A stretch of DNA of 64,000 bases from Chamaea fasciata (taxonomy: Eukaryota; Chordata; Aves; Passeriformes; Sylviidae): the NCBI GenBank assembly GCA_029207755.1, contig JARCOQ010000002.1:112455745-112519744 (forward strand). Direction: 5' to 3'. Of the stretch, positions 47,201-59,065 are shown in pieces (position 1 is the stretch's first letter; each line of letters opens with the position of its first letter). Made by a program: the position numbers and the translations under genes. Below the pieces are notes generated by a model, which saw only the letters and a list, made by a program, of their open reading frames with translations, was not told where the DNA came from and made no database searches.

Positions 47201-50200
47201 CAAAGATGAGATTCCAGCACTGGCTAAAACCCTGGCTTGCTTTCAGAGAGGGAAAACCAGTTCAGCACTCTGACAAATCATTGCAGGACTTAAATCTGAA
47301 ATTAATGTTAAACTCTACAAGGCAACCACACCAGGTTTTCTTTGCATTGTGTTGCAAACATCAAGAATGTGAGCAGAATGAATAAAGAATGTATATATTA
47401 GATCTTGTCAAAGTTGTGCAAAATGCACTTTCATTAGTGCCATTATAATCATGCTATCATTGTCTGGCTCTTTCTTATTTCCCTGCAAGAAATTCCACAC
47501 TTGCATAAGGGTAATGCAGTGAGGCAGGTACCATAAGCATGGATGTATTTACAAATGCCATTCTGTCTTTTGAGAATCTCAGCTTACAGGTGGTGCCTCA
47601 CCTTGGCAGCTCTGCTCAGATTGTGAAAATTAGCAAAATGCTTGTTAGCAAGTTCCATAAATTTATCTTCAACCAGTCCTAAGGGAAGAACAGAGAGACA
47701 AAGTCAGATAAGTAAATGAGGGTTTTAAGGTATTGTTAATATGAGACTTGGGGGATTACTCATTTTCTGTATTCATTCAGAAATAGCTGAGCTGCTGTTC
47801 TGGTGCACTCTGCATTTATGACACACACAAACAAGTAGAAATTTAGATTTCCAGGTCCAAGAGTGTGACCACTTAACACCAGCTACCACGAGTACTTGCT
47901 GTGTTATTTATTATATATTTATTTTCTACCTCCATTCCAAGAGCCATTGGGAAAAGTATTAACAAGTGCTGGAGGCCACGTGTAGAGATTGAAGGCTCCA
48001 GAGAAGGAGCAATCCCCAAGCTGAATCAGATTTACTTCCACACTCTGAAGGATCCTGAGAGCATCAGTGAGAGCTGATGATTTTCTCCTGGAAAATAAAC
48101 TTGTGGGGCCCAGCAGAGTCCCCCACACAAGAGCCTGGACCATACTCATTGCTTTGTTCAGGATCTCCATGGCTGGCAGCTCCAGTTCTCTGATCTGCTC
48201 TTTTATGATGTCCTCAAAAGTCCTGTAGCTGTTGAAGCCTGGGAACTCCCTCCCACGGTACTGGTCTTCATATTTCCACACTTTATCAGGGATACTTTTT
48301 TTAGCTGTAATGGTAAAATAACATTGCTTTGCTACTAAATCACTCCATGTATACATTTTGGGTTTAAAAATTAGGTCTATTTCTCCTCTTTGAGTTTTTC
48401 TTGAGAGGAAAAACTACTGAGATGGTTTTTTGTTACCACAGCACAGAGCTAACACCTGAATGAGCCCATCTCACACATTGCAACAAGCATCTGACTGACA
48501 GAGATTATGACAGGCCACAAAAATTATTGTTCTTCTTGGTATTTTTACCCTCTCAGAAGTAGCTGGCCATTACCAGTCACTTCCAAGTTTAAAAACAACC
48601 CTGAACAAAACAAATCCCCAAGCTCACTAAACACTTTATCCAGGGAATCTACTGTTGAGTAGTTATTTTTATTTAGGATACCACAGTCAATGTTTCTTTG
48701 TTGATATTATGCAAATTTGCTAATTTTTTTTTGTATGAGGTATCAGCCCAGAGCTAAAGTGGAACAAACCCCACCCAGATTCTAAAATGTTGATAACAAA
48801 ATAAAAAAAACAACCCCCCCAAAACATTAAGAATAATAATAAACATTATTATCTAGATTGTTATTAATTATTACTATTCATTGGTGTTGCTGTTATTTAG
48901 AAGAATGGTTCAGGAAATCACCAGCAAATGCTGTGCCAGTGTCTTGATTTTATTGCTGTGCTGGGGGAAGAGAGACAAGCACTGACCTCTCTGTAATGAC
49001 ATCATTTAACACAAATTCTCTCTGTGTCCCCAAAACAACACCACAGATTGATGCTCCTGCCTTCTTGCTCTTAACTCCCTTGAGTAATATTTACTGAAGA
49101 TGCTGTGCCTGGGTTTAAAAGCGAGGGGATGTGGTCTCAGGTGAGCTGCCAGGGTGGGTTCTGTGCTTACCCCTCAAAGTAAACTCCAGGAGAATCACGC
49201 CCCAGGTGCGGAATTCCTTGCGGATCCTGGTGAACAGCCTGACTTCATCTCCAAACAGCTGCTCCTCCCCGCGTGTGCTCCGAGAGATTTCTTGGTTAAA
49301 GATCTTGATCAGCTGCAGTGAATGGAACAACAAGCAGGCAATTTAGTGAAGTTTCATCTCTTCAGATTAATTTGTGGATCTTAAGTAAATCTGCAGTCGT
49401 TTGATGTTAAAGCAGGTACACAGTTAATAAAAAAAAAAAATCTCTTTCTTACTTCTTTTATGCTCTTAGCTCCTGGTTGGTTTGTGGTTCTTATTTTTTT
49501 TTATTCCACTCAAACTGTCACAGCTAGAGGAGAACAAACTCGATACTCTTTTGTTTCTCCCCCTGCAGACTTCTAGAACCGTTTACTAAACTCTAATAGG
49601 CCAGACTTGCATGAAGTCTGCTGAGCTTCCAGAAACACCTCTAATGCCTCCTGAAGGCTTACTCAGGGAGACACTCCCTGAGATGAGGCACATAGATGGA
49701 CTCGCAAACCACACTTTGAAATCAGGAATACATTTGATCTTACGAGTGCTGTAGACGATGGGTACCCTTCAAAGTGTTGAGCAGGAAGGAGTTTAAGTTT
49801 TCCCTTGCTGAGATGCTTGATTCTGACCCAATCAACCAAGTTGTTTAGTTTTCTTGTCCCATAATCACAGGAAAAACAAATTGCTAGAAGGCGCCACGAG
49901 CTCCTGTGCTCCATTATTTTTGCAGGTGTGGTTTGTCTATGTGACCCTCACTGAAATGATGGATACCACAAACTTCCCATGGTGGTCCATGCGGACATTT
50001 TGACAATTTCGGGCAGTTTCTTTTTCTTCCACAGTCACCTCCTTGCTCTGCTCTGTGACCGGCACTGATACTTACGTCTGTGAGGAAAAACAGCTTCTCA
50101 GACTCTGTTTGGGGTGTGCCTCGATTGTACCTTTGAAGATCCTGTAATGTTTTGTGGAGGGTGTCACGGATTTGGCTCTCCAGTGCTGGCATAGTTTTCT

Positions 50201-53200
50201 GGGGAGGAGACAGAGAAGAAGGACACTGAGACAGGTTGAACCTTTTTTGGAAGGAAAACAAAATCCCTCTAAGAGTGACCTACACCTGCGCAGGATCTTT
50301 GCTGTTTTTACAAATCCAAGAGCTTGCTGTCAGTGTTCCATGTGTGATATTGGGATAACATGGAAGAGCAAATATGGCATTTATTGAGGGAATGCAGGAG
50401 GCAGGATCTCCCTGAGGGATCAGGCTGGACCTCACTGAGAGTTGGGCAGAATAGCTGCAAGTTTAGGCCAAGAATTCACTCACAGTGAGCTAAAAATCAA
50501 TCTCCTCACAGGTTGTGCCAGGGAAGTGGTGACTGCTCAATTCCTGATAAATACCTGATGGAACATGGCTGTTTAGTTGCTTATTTCCTGTAAATTTACT
50601 TTTTTTTTTTTTTTTCTCCTCTGAGACTGAATTTAGATGTTCCCTATATTTTAGCATCTTCTCTTAATGGAATAAGATATATTGCATGCAGATAGATTTA
50701 TACCAAATTAAATATTTTGACATTAGTATATTAACAAAATAGAACATCTGGATGTTTTGAAGACATTTTCAGTTGAATAGAAATCACTGTCTCAGTAAGC
50801 TGACAGCAGTAACTTGTCACCCAGGTGATCAACACTCATAAACAAGAAGAACTATCACAGCTGCCATTGAAAAGGCAGAAATTATGAGTCACAAATGGAT
50901 GAAATAATTTGCTTATTGTTGATCTGCAGTTAAAAGGCAAATCTTAGGACACAGCATGAGGCTTTTTACCTCTGCCTCTCAGTTCAGTTTGTTCTCAGAT
51001 CACAGAGTTGAAGGATCCTTAAGCAAATAAAGATGAAATCCAACTGCAGTCCAAGGTTGAAGGGCTGAACTTGTTTTTAGGTAATAACTGATACAAACAG
51101 CTCAGTGTGGGACCTCTGTTACTTACAATAATGTGTTTCACAAGTTCATTTGTGAGCTTCTCTGCCAGATGGGGGATAGTAGCCTTTCCTTGATCCATAA
51201 TAGCCCTGTGGAAAAAAAAAAAAAAAGGAGAAAGTGGGTTTGGATAGCCAGGCTGTGCAGGGCAAGGGAGCAGCACTGATGCTCTGCTCTGTTTTCACTA
51301 ATCCTATTTCACAATTTGAGTAAAGAAAGGGTCTCTGGACCATGATGGTGCAGATGTGGTGACAGCCTAGGACTCTCTGGGCATGTTTATTCAAGAGTTG
51401 TTTGACAGCTACTGTCTGAGCAAAGGGAAACAGAGAAAAATCTGGAAAATGGAAATTCTAACAGCAGATTAATGGGCTGTTCTATTATTTCTTTGTGTGT
51501 GAAGTTCACTGATTCAAAACCCTTGTCAGCTGTCATTCTCTGTATTATGATTGATTTGCTGCTGAGTCATCTGGGAAGCCTGTGCCCTCAGCACAGCTTT
51601 GCTTTCTCATTTTGTTCCTCCACATTTTCCAGTGAATAGAAATACTTCAGTGCCTGTCTTGAAGTGCTCAAATGCTTTAACTTGAATTCTTTGGGACTAT
51701 TTGGGACTTCTGAAGTTCATAGCACTTCCCCCATATAGTTTGCATCAAAAAAATAAAACAAAACAAAACAAAACAAAACAAAACAACCAAACCCAAGAAA
51801 AAAACATTTTAAAAAGTTTATTCAATGTGTAAAAATCTTCTGGGTTACTGAAACACAACCCTACATGGGCAATGAGAAATATTGAGTATAACTAATACTC
51901 AATATATAGTATATAAAGTATATATGCTATGTATTATTACACTCAACATAAAGTATAACTGTTTGCAACCCCTAAGTTAAATCCCAGTAAATCAACAGGA
52001 AGTTTTGAGGTGACTTTAACATGTTTTTGATAGGAAACTTTTGTGTGAGGAGTACCTGAAATGTTTGTGATTCTCAAAGAAGTGTCTCTCCTGTTGGAGT
52101 GCAGCAGCCAAGGTCAGTCTGTTGTGGATGTCCTGCTGCCCACGGCACTTCACAACCATGTAGCCTTTTTTGAGGGGGATTACCCTGTTTTGCAGGATGT
52201 TAACGATGACCTGCTCAGTCCCCCTGTCCACCAGGTCGGGTTTGGTGAGGATTCCTGTGAAATTAAAAGAGAAAGTTAACCACCAAGCAGGAACGCTCTG
52301 TACCATGTTTTATAAAGCAATTTTTTTTTTTTTTTTTTGCTATTCTCTCTCCTAGAAAGCTCTCAGCTGCTGGGCTGTAAAACTCACTCTGCAGTTGGCC
52401 TCCCACCATGGCTTTTGCTTTGCAAACCATTTTTTAACAGGCAAAAAGCAAAGCTTTTTTACCATTAACTTCAGTTCAACTACCATTAACTGAGATTTAC
52501 AGCTTCCTGTTATTCATAACAGGAGTGCCAGCATGACACCAAAGTAAGGGATTCTTGGAGCTGCTCAAGAACTGTGACTAGAAATACTTGCAAGCATATT
52601 TCTTTAGGCTGGTTTTTTGTTTGTTTGTTTGTTTGAGGTTTGTTTGGTTTTTTTTTTCTGTTTCCTCTTCTTCTAGTAGCTAATTTCACAGATCTAGTGT
52701 AGAACACTGAACATCAGACCTCATGGGGGGGGAAAAAAGATTTGGCCTCCTTTACAGCTCATATGTTAAAAATTATCTCACCTATTGTCCTTTCTCCAGT
52801 GGGGTCCACCTCTTGAGCCATTTTCAATGCTTCTGTTGTTGCAATATCCACATTACATGGCACCACTACCAAATTGATAGTCTCTTTGCGGCCAATGAGT
52901 TTTTTAAGTAGTATTTTAATCTGCAATTCAACACAGCAGTGAGGAGGTTCAGTGAAATCAGACATTTGCCCATAGGATGTGACAATATCTAGCAATATGA
53001 GCCACTGCCTGATGACATTAAATGCCACATATGCTGAGGATAGTGTTACATGCTAGAGGATGGCATGGAAAGGGGTCAGCAGAGGAATGCAGACTCTTTT
53101 CTTATGTCAGGATAAATCCAAACATCTGGCATGAATGAGACCAGACCAGTGTTGTTAAGCCTGTCTTGACTGCTACGTGGAGTTTAACCTCTTGTGCATA

Positions 53201-56200
53201 TATAATCTTTCATTATGGGAATATTAAAGGTATTTGATATCTAATTACATGTAAGAAAATCAGGTTTTGATGTGTAGGTACCCACTTACAGAAAGAAAAC
53301 AAGCTCAATTATGCTGATAAATCTCAAATTTTTATCTCTGAAAGGAGCACAAATGTCTTTGGCTTATTCTTCGATGGAATATTTCTAAGAAAAAGCCAAC
53401 ACTGAAGATTCACGTGACGTGTAGTTGGTGTTTTCTGTTTCAATGCCAAACTAAATGAGTTCCTCGTAATTTGTGTTTTACAGAAGATTTACAGAGCTCT
53501 ATTGTGCTTATCCCACAGTAAATTAATTCTTTTTTTTTTTCCTTGAATTTTGGTAAAGATGCCCCTCTTTTCTACTTCCACCTATCCTGGTTTCTAACAG
53601 GCTGCAATACTGTAGACTCCATCTCTGGAGTGTGCAGACAGCTGGGGACAATGGAAATATTTGGATTTTATCACATCTGCTGCTTTCTTCTCAATACAAC
53701 AGAAAGATTGCTATCTAACTGTGGCATTAAATTACTCTCCTCCCAGCAAATAAAGCCCAGACAAGCCGATCTTGTCTCATTTCTATTTGGTACATCTAGT
53801 TTAGTTTGGGCTCCTCTTATTCTAAGTTCCCATTCAAAGGTATTTTAGGAAAAACTACCCACCCAGCTCCTGCACATCACCCTCACTGCAGGCCTTATCC
53901 AACCAGAGTTTTATTTCCATTCCCCAGTTTTGTTGGAACCCTGGGCACCGAGAATTTTAGACTTTCTGTGCTAACAGGCACTGACCCCCAAGAAAACACC
54001 GCATTTGACCTGAGGCCTTGGAAGAGGCTTCCAAAATTGAGTGACAGCACCGGGATTGTGGGTGTGTAGTTGAATAGAAGTGTGTGATATCATATGGTGG
54101 AAAACTTAGAGTTTAAGGTTTTAGACTATAGTGACATATATATAGCAAGATGGAGGATTTAGGGTGTAGGCTCAGTCCTTCTTTTTCACCTTCTTCTTCC
54201 TGAGTTTGGGTGGTATTTTGTAATTGGGCAGAAAATTCCACATTGCGGGGCAATGGGTGTTTGGTTATTGGGTTAAAAGTAAAAATAATTTAGGCGTTCT
54301 TTCCTAATTGGACAGTTTGTGCTTAAAAGACCTTGGAAAGGGTTAGAGACAGAGCCACTTTCCGTTTTGTTAGCTAGAACTCACAGCTTGTGAGACTGTA
54401 ACATAGATAAGAATTAATAAACATCTGAGTCTGAACATGAACTGCATCTTTCAAGCATTTAATCCCAGCTCTAACAGAAGAAAAAGAGATAACAAACCCA
54501 TACAGTATTTCTTCTAAAAGCAGACAGAGGAAGAGCAGAGATCCCCTCCACTTATTCTGTTTACTTCACAGAAGGTCTGCTGGGAGCCCACAAGGGATGA
54601 GACCCTGGGCACAGATTGGCACAAGGGGCTGAGTTTTACCTGGTCCCCGATGTCTTTTGGCTGGTCCCCCACGGCCACCCTGGCAATTCCAGGAAGATCA
54701 ATTAGTGTCAGATCTGGGACATCAGGGGACCCAACTTCTAGGGAAATTAAGCGCCCGCTAATGGCAGCTCTAGGACCGGCCAACATGTCCTGGGCTGTGG
54801 GAAGAGCAAGGCAATGAATACAAGCTTCAAATGATGCATCAAACCAAAGCTGAGCACAAAGACTTTGAAAAGTACCAATTACCACCTCAGGTTCTTTCAG
54901 GCTTGTCTTTTTCTTTCAGATCCAGCTACACACTTAAATCCACTTATGCAAAAATCTAAGGACATTATCATGCAGAACAAGCTGATGTGAAGTCCTGTTG
55001 GAATATGAGCTGTAATATTTTACAGAGCTTATATTTATGGACTCTTGTGTATGCAGACAAACTACATGTAAATAAACCAAAACGAAAGGGATCAGATAAA
55101 ATACTGGTCAGTCATAGAAATGCTTCTTCAACAACAAGAGATTTTGTAAGCATTAATTAATCCTTGGGTGCCGTGAAAGAAAAACAGGTGTTGTTCTATA
55201 TTCTTCCCATTTTGATAGGGAGATTGAGAGTAAATTGTCCCAGATGCTACAAGGCCATAATGCTTGAACTGTGAACACAGAGAAGCAAGGAAACCCCACA
55301 CTCATTCTCATAAGAGATTTTCAGCTCTTTAATCACCTTACTTAATTCATACCAACTGCCTGGCCAGTTTTGAGAATATCCAAAGAATGTATTGAAAAGC
55401 TAATTTAAAAAAATTAGAAAGAATGACAATTTGTAGAGCTGTGCTGGTCAAGGAAGGAAGGACAATCCAACTTTACACTCAGGGCAAGTGCTTACTGCCC
55501 TGTGGGTAAAGAACATTGATTTCTTACCCAGCATGAAATGCCACAACATTAAAGCTGAGACAAGTGAAGGGCAGTGAATGAGCCCATGGTCACAGCACCT
55601 GGCAGAATCTCTCTGTCCTCCACTCTGCCTTCTTGCAATTTTCTCCAAAATAATAAGATTTCCAGCTAGAGACACCTCAAGCACTCTCTGGGCTTTTGAA
55701 CTGATGACAGGATCCATTTAGGTTCCATGTTTTCAACTTGACAGACAACCTTCCCCAAACCAGGAAGACACCACCCAGGTAAGGACACAGCCTGAGCCTT
55801 TATCATGGATCAGGATAAAAGGATCATGGATCTAGTGGGTGGCATCCCTGCACGAGGTGTTGGAACTAGAAGACCTTTAAGGTCCCTTCCAATCCAGGCC
55901 ATTCTGGGATCATCATCATAGATCATCTCCACCACTGAAGCACTGGTACAGCTCCCTTGAGAGTTTTGCTGACCCAGTTTCCTTTGCTCTGGACCCAACT
56001 CTTGGTGTTATTCCATAATCACCGTGGATGCTGCTCAGACTAAGAGAAGGATTCAGAGGAGTTGGAGCCAGCCAAATCCACTCACCTTGCCTTATTGCCC
56101 TGTCCACCTCAGAGGCATTCTGGAGCTCCATGGTGACATTTTGGTAGGAGATCTTCCCTTGCCATGCGTGGCCTTCAGGCAGCCTCCTGAGTTTGAGTTC

Positions 56201-59027
56201 CAAGGGACACCGAGTGACAATACCTGCAGCAGTTCCAAAGGCAGAAATTGTGCATGAAACACGGCCTTGAAGGGTGTGGTGTACACTGCGTTGCCTAAGG
56301 TTTCACACAAAAAAGCATGGAAATGTTCCAAGAGATGCTGCCAGAGGGGACTTGTCCAACTTCCTGCTAAGGGCAGGATTGTCACCAGTGCTAGATGAGG
56401 TCAACCATGGCTCTTCCCAGATCTGAAGACCTCCACAGATGGAGTTTTGCACCTCTCTGGATGATCTGTTTCACTGCTGCAACTAAATCCTTAGAAAAAC
56501 CATTCCATAACTCCAGCCTGAAAGACTAGATTATATTGTAAACTCACATGGAAATTGCAGAATTTATGTGTACAAAAATACATACACATTGTGGAAAAGC
56601 TGGAAAGAGCTGGAAAGTGGATCTTCTTGAGCTATAAAGTCTTCCAACAATCATCTCTGACTTAAATAATGTTTTAAGTAAAGATCTTTGTACAGTTTTT
56701 ACACATAATAATAACAATAATAAAGGTTTCTGTAAGAAAATGTTGTTTTAAAAACCTAAAACAACCCCAAAAGCAAATTTAGAAACTTTTTCCATGCAAA
56801 ATTAAAATTCTGCTGCATTGCTGCTTTCTGGGAAATGGACAGAGTCAGCTGGGACAATTACACTACACTTCTTACTCCTTGTCTCTTGACCACCTGGAAC
56901 ATGTGCCTTGGATTTACCCTGTGGTGACTCACTCGCACCTCCATTTCTCAGTCATGGAGTCATCCAATTCTAGATTAAAAAAAAAAAAACAACAAAATCC
57001 CTTCCATCTCACATCAAAGTGAAAATGTAAGGAAGTGAATTCTTACCATTGCCTCTGGGGAGAGGAACACCAGACAGAGCTTCGAGGACAGAACTCTTCC
57101 CAGAGCTCTGGTCTCCAATCACAGCAATTGCAGGCAAGGACAAGTCCTTTTCTATCCCAAGAGCTCTCAGGCTGTCAACAAGATCAATGCAGGGTCGGAT
57201 CTTCTCCTCATATTGGTTGGACAAGGTGTGTTCTGCAGCCTGTTAGAGTTAAACTTACAGTGAATTTTTCACAATTAAAAAAAAAAAAAGACACATTTTC
57301 TATTCGTTGTTCTTTAGTAAAAGTTATTTACTGGCATCAAGCTCTAGTTCATATCACTGTGCATCCTTGTATCTCCATGTAATAAACATGTGCCTGTAAA
57401 TATGAAAGAAACAGTTGAGGTTGGCTCACATACTATCTCTAGTACTAATACCAAATTTTGGGAGCCATCCTGAGAAGGTAAAAAACAACATTACTAAGTG
57501 TGCTTTGTTAATTTTTTTAACAACAGGTTTTTTTTTAATAACTGCCATTTTGTTCCACTCATCCACAGATGTACTGAAGCATGTGTATGCAAATGAAGAC
57601 TGATCCCAGAAATCACTGAGTTTGGTAAAAAATAGCTTATTAGATCTTTGTTTCAGAGTTTGAAGATATAGCTTGTGCACAGACACCAAAAGAGTTCTGC
57701 TCTAATGTACTTAACAGGTGGCTGCAATCTTTTAGATCACCATGGCTCTTCCTTCTTTCCCTCATTTCAGGCTCACATAAGGCATGAAATATGAGTGGGC
57801 TGTTTTAAATGACTGATTATTGTCATTTTCTGGGTTTGATTCAGGTCCAGATATTAACACAGGGTCTTCACTTACATGAAAACAAACCAAATGATTTCCA
57901 CTCTTTGGCAAAACTGGTCCATCTGCTGTTAAATATGCTCAGCTAAAATATATAAAGATCAGCTTGGTCTTTTCTCCCTGTTCCTCTCTCCGTGTTCCAG
58001 TCTGACTGCTGCATTTAGGGATGCAATTTTGGGAACACCAATATGTTTCAGACATATTGGGCCAGGCACATTCAAACCTAACTTTTTGAAAAGAAAAATT
58101 GAATTTTCCCTCCATCAGTTTTATCCAAGAAAAATACCTCCAGAAGTATGTCTATGGACCAGATGTACTCAAGGAAAGCAGATTAGCAGATTTTTTGGTT
58201 AAGATGAGGAAGGCAGAACACATTCCTGGAGCCAGGCATTTTAAAGCCCTTTTTGGTAACCCCTGCCCACTCTCTTCACTACAATGTTTAATAGCTAGTA
58301 AATTCTCAAAAAACTTCAATAACTATGTCACAGATTTAAAACCCATCTGTGTTCAGTGAAAAATATCCAAGCAGGTTATTATTAAACTTTTTTGTGCATT
58401 TCTGTTGAGGGTTGAAGAGCCTCAAGGAAAAAAAAAACACAGAGCTTTTATAATTTCTGTTCAACATTTGTTACTAGGATGGAAGCAGACACATGCCACA
58501 CATTGAATTGGCCTCCAGGCTGCAGCCATCTCTTTTTTCAGACCTGCATTATCAATGTCTGCAGATTAATTGCGGGTACCTGTCTTCCTACTTACATGAA
58601 GAGCTGCTAGGCCTCATCCCAAAACTTCTCCTTAGACCTAACAAGTGCAGATTGCCCAAAGAGACAAAGGAGTTAATTTTGGGGCATGAAGTGAAACAAC
58701 AGAGTAAGAGTTGGGAGGATCTGTGCCCTCTCCTTGCCTTACTTTGTCCTCTTCTCCAAAAATCTCATTCTCCAAGTCATTCTGTTCATATTTAGGTCCT
58801 CTCTCAAGCACATCCTCTGGCACCACAGCATCTTCTGGTTCTGGCGGGAGAGGCACTGCAGCGGCTTCTAATGGTTTCACAAAAGAAAATACAAACCCCT
58901 CTTTCTTTGGGGTATTTTTGGTTCTTTCAAAAGGTTGAGGTTGTTTGAACGCTGCTTTCATTTTATCCATGGCCTGCTGATTTTGTAGGCTTCCACACGA
59001 GTTGTTCACAAGTGGTTCACGAAACAT
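44011..59027 (-). CDS. MX1: MX1, interferon-induced dynamin-like GTPase (complete, 13 coding exons)
   Basis: A large GTPase that oligomerises through its stalk and, in known Mx proteins, restricts viral ribonucleoproteins. The coding sequence, read downwards, is 59027-58743, 57239-57047, 56223-56086, 54794-54640, 52920-52782, 52254-52056, 51205-51127, 50198-50076, 49312-49171, 48304-48146, 47678-47602, 46334-46098 and 44244-44011. It totals 2160 nt, or 719 residues (chicken Mx is about 705). All introns are GT-AG and phase is unbroken. GTPase motifs: G1 GDQSSGKS at 137-144, G2 Thr in GIVTRCP near 160-166, G3 DLPG at 238-241, and G4 TKPD at 307-310. Residues 1-95 form the long, poorly conserved N-terminal extension seen in birds. 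The stalk runs from about residue 400 to the end, with the L4 loop at about 595-628. No inactivating lesion is seen. In mammals MX1 and MX2 are neighbours; only one Mx gene lies here. Confidence 0.95.
46098..46334 (-). CDS. MX1: MX1 exon 13: stalk and L4 loop
   Basis: Residues 564-642. [15 protein letters not shown] is conserved, then the variable L4 loop at about 595-628, then [11 protein letters not shown]. Acceptor TTTCCTAG, donor GTGAGT at 46,097. If the donor is missed, the frame continues to a stop at 45,996. Confidence 0.92.
47602..47678 (-). CDS. MX1: MX1 exon 12: stalk, 77-nt exon
   Basis: Residues 538-563, too short to show as an open frame on its own. [15 protein letters not shown] matches the KHFANF block of avian Mx. 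Acceptor TTCCCTTAG, donor GTGAGG, phase 0 at its end. Confidence 0.9.
48146..48304 (-). CDS. MX1: MX1 exon 11: stalk
   Basis: Residues 485-537. [20 protein letters not shown] is the conserved YRGRELPGF block. The donor is ATGA before GTATGG, chosen because only this cut joins in phase to exon 12 and restores the Mx alignment (LNKAM|RLVEDKF). Without splicing, the frame runs on for ~75 codons to a stop at 47,919. Confidence 0.88.
49171..49312 (-). CDS. MX1: MX1 exon 10: stalk
   Basis: Residues 438-484. [20 protein letters not shown] and [11 protein letters not shown]. Acceptor CACTGCAG, donor GTAAGC with one leftover G. Confidence 0.93.
50076..50198 (-). CDS. MX1: MX1 exon 9: stalk
   Basis: Residues 397-437, including [20 protein letters not shown], a stalk helix. 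Acceptor CTCCCCAG, donor GTAAGT; phase 0 at both ends. Confidence 0.94.
51127..51205 (-). CDS. MX1: MX1 exon 8: bundle/stalk junction
   Basis: A 79-nt exon, residues 370-396: [20 protein letters not shown]. The acceptor follows a long T tract (TTTTTTCCACAG); the donor is GTAAGT. Confidence 0.94.
51754..51784. repeat. (AAAAC)n pentanucleotide repeat
   Basis: About six units of AAAAC in MX1 intron 7. Confidence 0.9.
52056..52254 (-). CDS. MX1: MX1 exon 7: GTPase domain, TKPD motif
   Basis: Residues 304-369. [13 protein letters not shown] holds G4. [15 protein letters not shown] lies at the G5 region, and [10 protein letters not shown] leads out of the GTPase domain. Acceptor TTTCACAG, donor GTACTC. 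Confidence 0.96.
52782..52920 (-). CDS. MX1: MX1 exon 6: GTPase domain
   Basis: Residues 258-303. [20 protein letters not shown] and [10 protein letters not shown] are nearly invariant in Mx proteins. Acceptor AATTGCAG, donor GTGAGA. Confidence 0.96.
53931..54476 (+). mobile_element. Solo LTR, family B copy 2, antisense in an MX1 intron
   Basis: A 546-bp element starting TGTTGGAAC and ending CTCTAACA. It is the inverted relative of the element at 6016-6559. On the + strand it has TATATATAG (about 54,137) and AATAAA (about 54,416) in U3-R-U5 order, so its promoter faces against MX1. It sits between MX1 exons 5 and 6, with its end 163 bp from the exon 5 donor. No clean target duplication is visible. 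Confidence 0.75.
54640..54794 (-). CDS. MX1: MX1 exon 5: GTPase domain, DLPG motif
   Basis: Residues 206-257. [20 protein letters not shown] is the dynamin signature with G3. Acceptor TTCCCACAG, donor GTAAAA. Confidence 0.96.
55825..55912 (+). mobile_element. CR1 LINE 3' end fragment
   Basis: The CR1 tail 'GTGTTGGAACTAGAAGACC', 'TTTAAGGTCCCTTCCAATCCAGG', 'CATTCTGGGATCATCATCAT' (each in part), in the MX1 intron between exons 4 and 5. Confidence 0.8.
56086..56223 (-). CDS. MX1: MX1 exon 4: GTPase domain, switch I
   Basis: Residues 160-205. [15 protein letters not shown] contains the G2 threonine. Acceptor CTGCTGCAG, donor GTGAGT. Confidence 0.95.
57047..57239 (-). CDS. MX1: MX1 exon 3: bundle element and P-loop
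   Basis: Residues 96-159. [17 protein letters not shown] is the conserved first bundle-signalling helix, followed by [20 protein letters not shown] (G1). Acceptor CTAACAG, donor GTAAGA. Confidence 0.96.
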
Positions 59028-59065
59028 TGGTCACTGCCTGCTCCAGCCACTCGGAGGTGCAGCCT
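58743..59065 (-). CDS. MX1: MX1 exon 2: end of 5' UTR and codons 1-95
   Basis: The acceptor is probably GTTTCAG with the exon from about 59,065. The ATG is at 59,027 and the donor GTAAGG after ...GEEDK. It codes the avian-type N-terminal extension, acidic near its end. The first ATG has C at -3. A second in-frame ATG, codon 20 (58,968-58,970), sits in GCCATGG, a stronger context, so a shorter start is possible. Confidence 0.85.
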
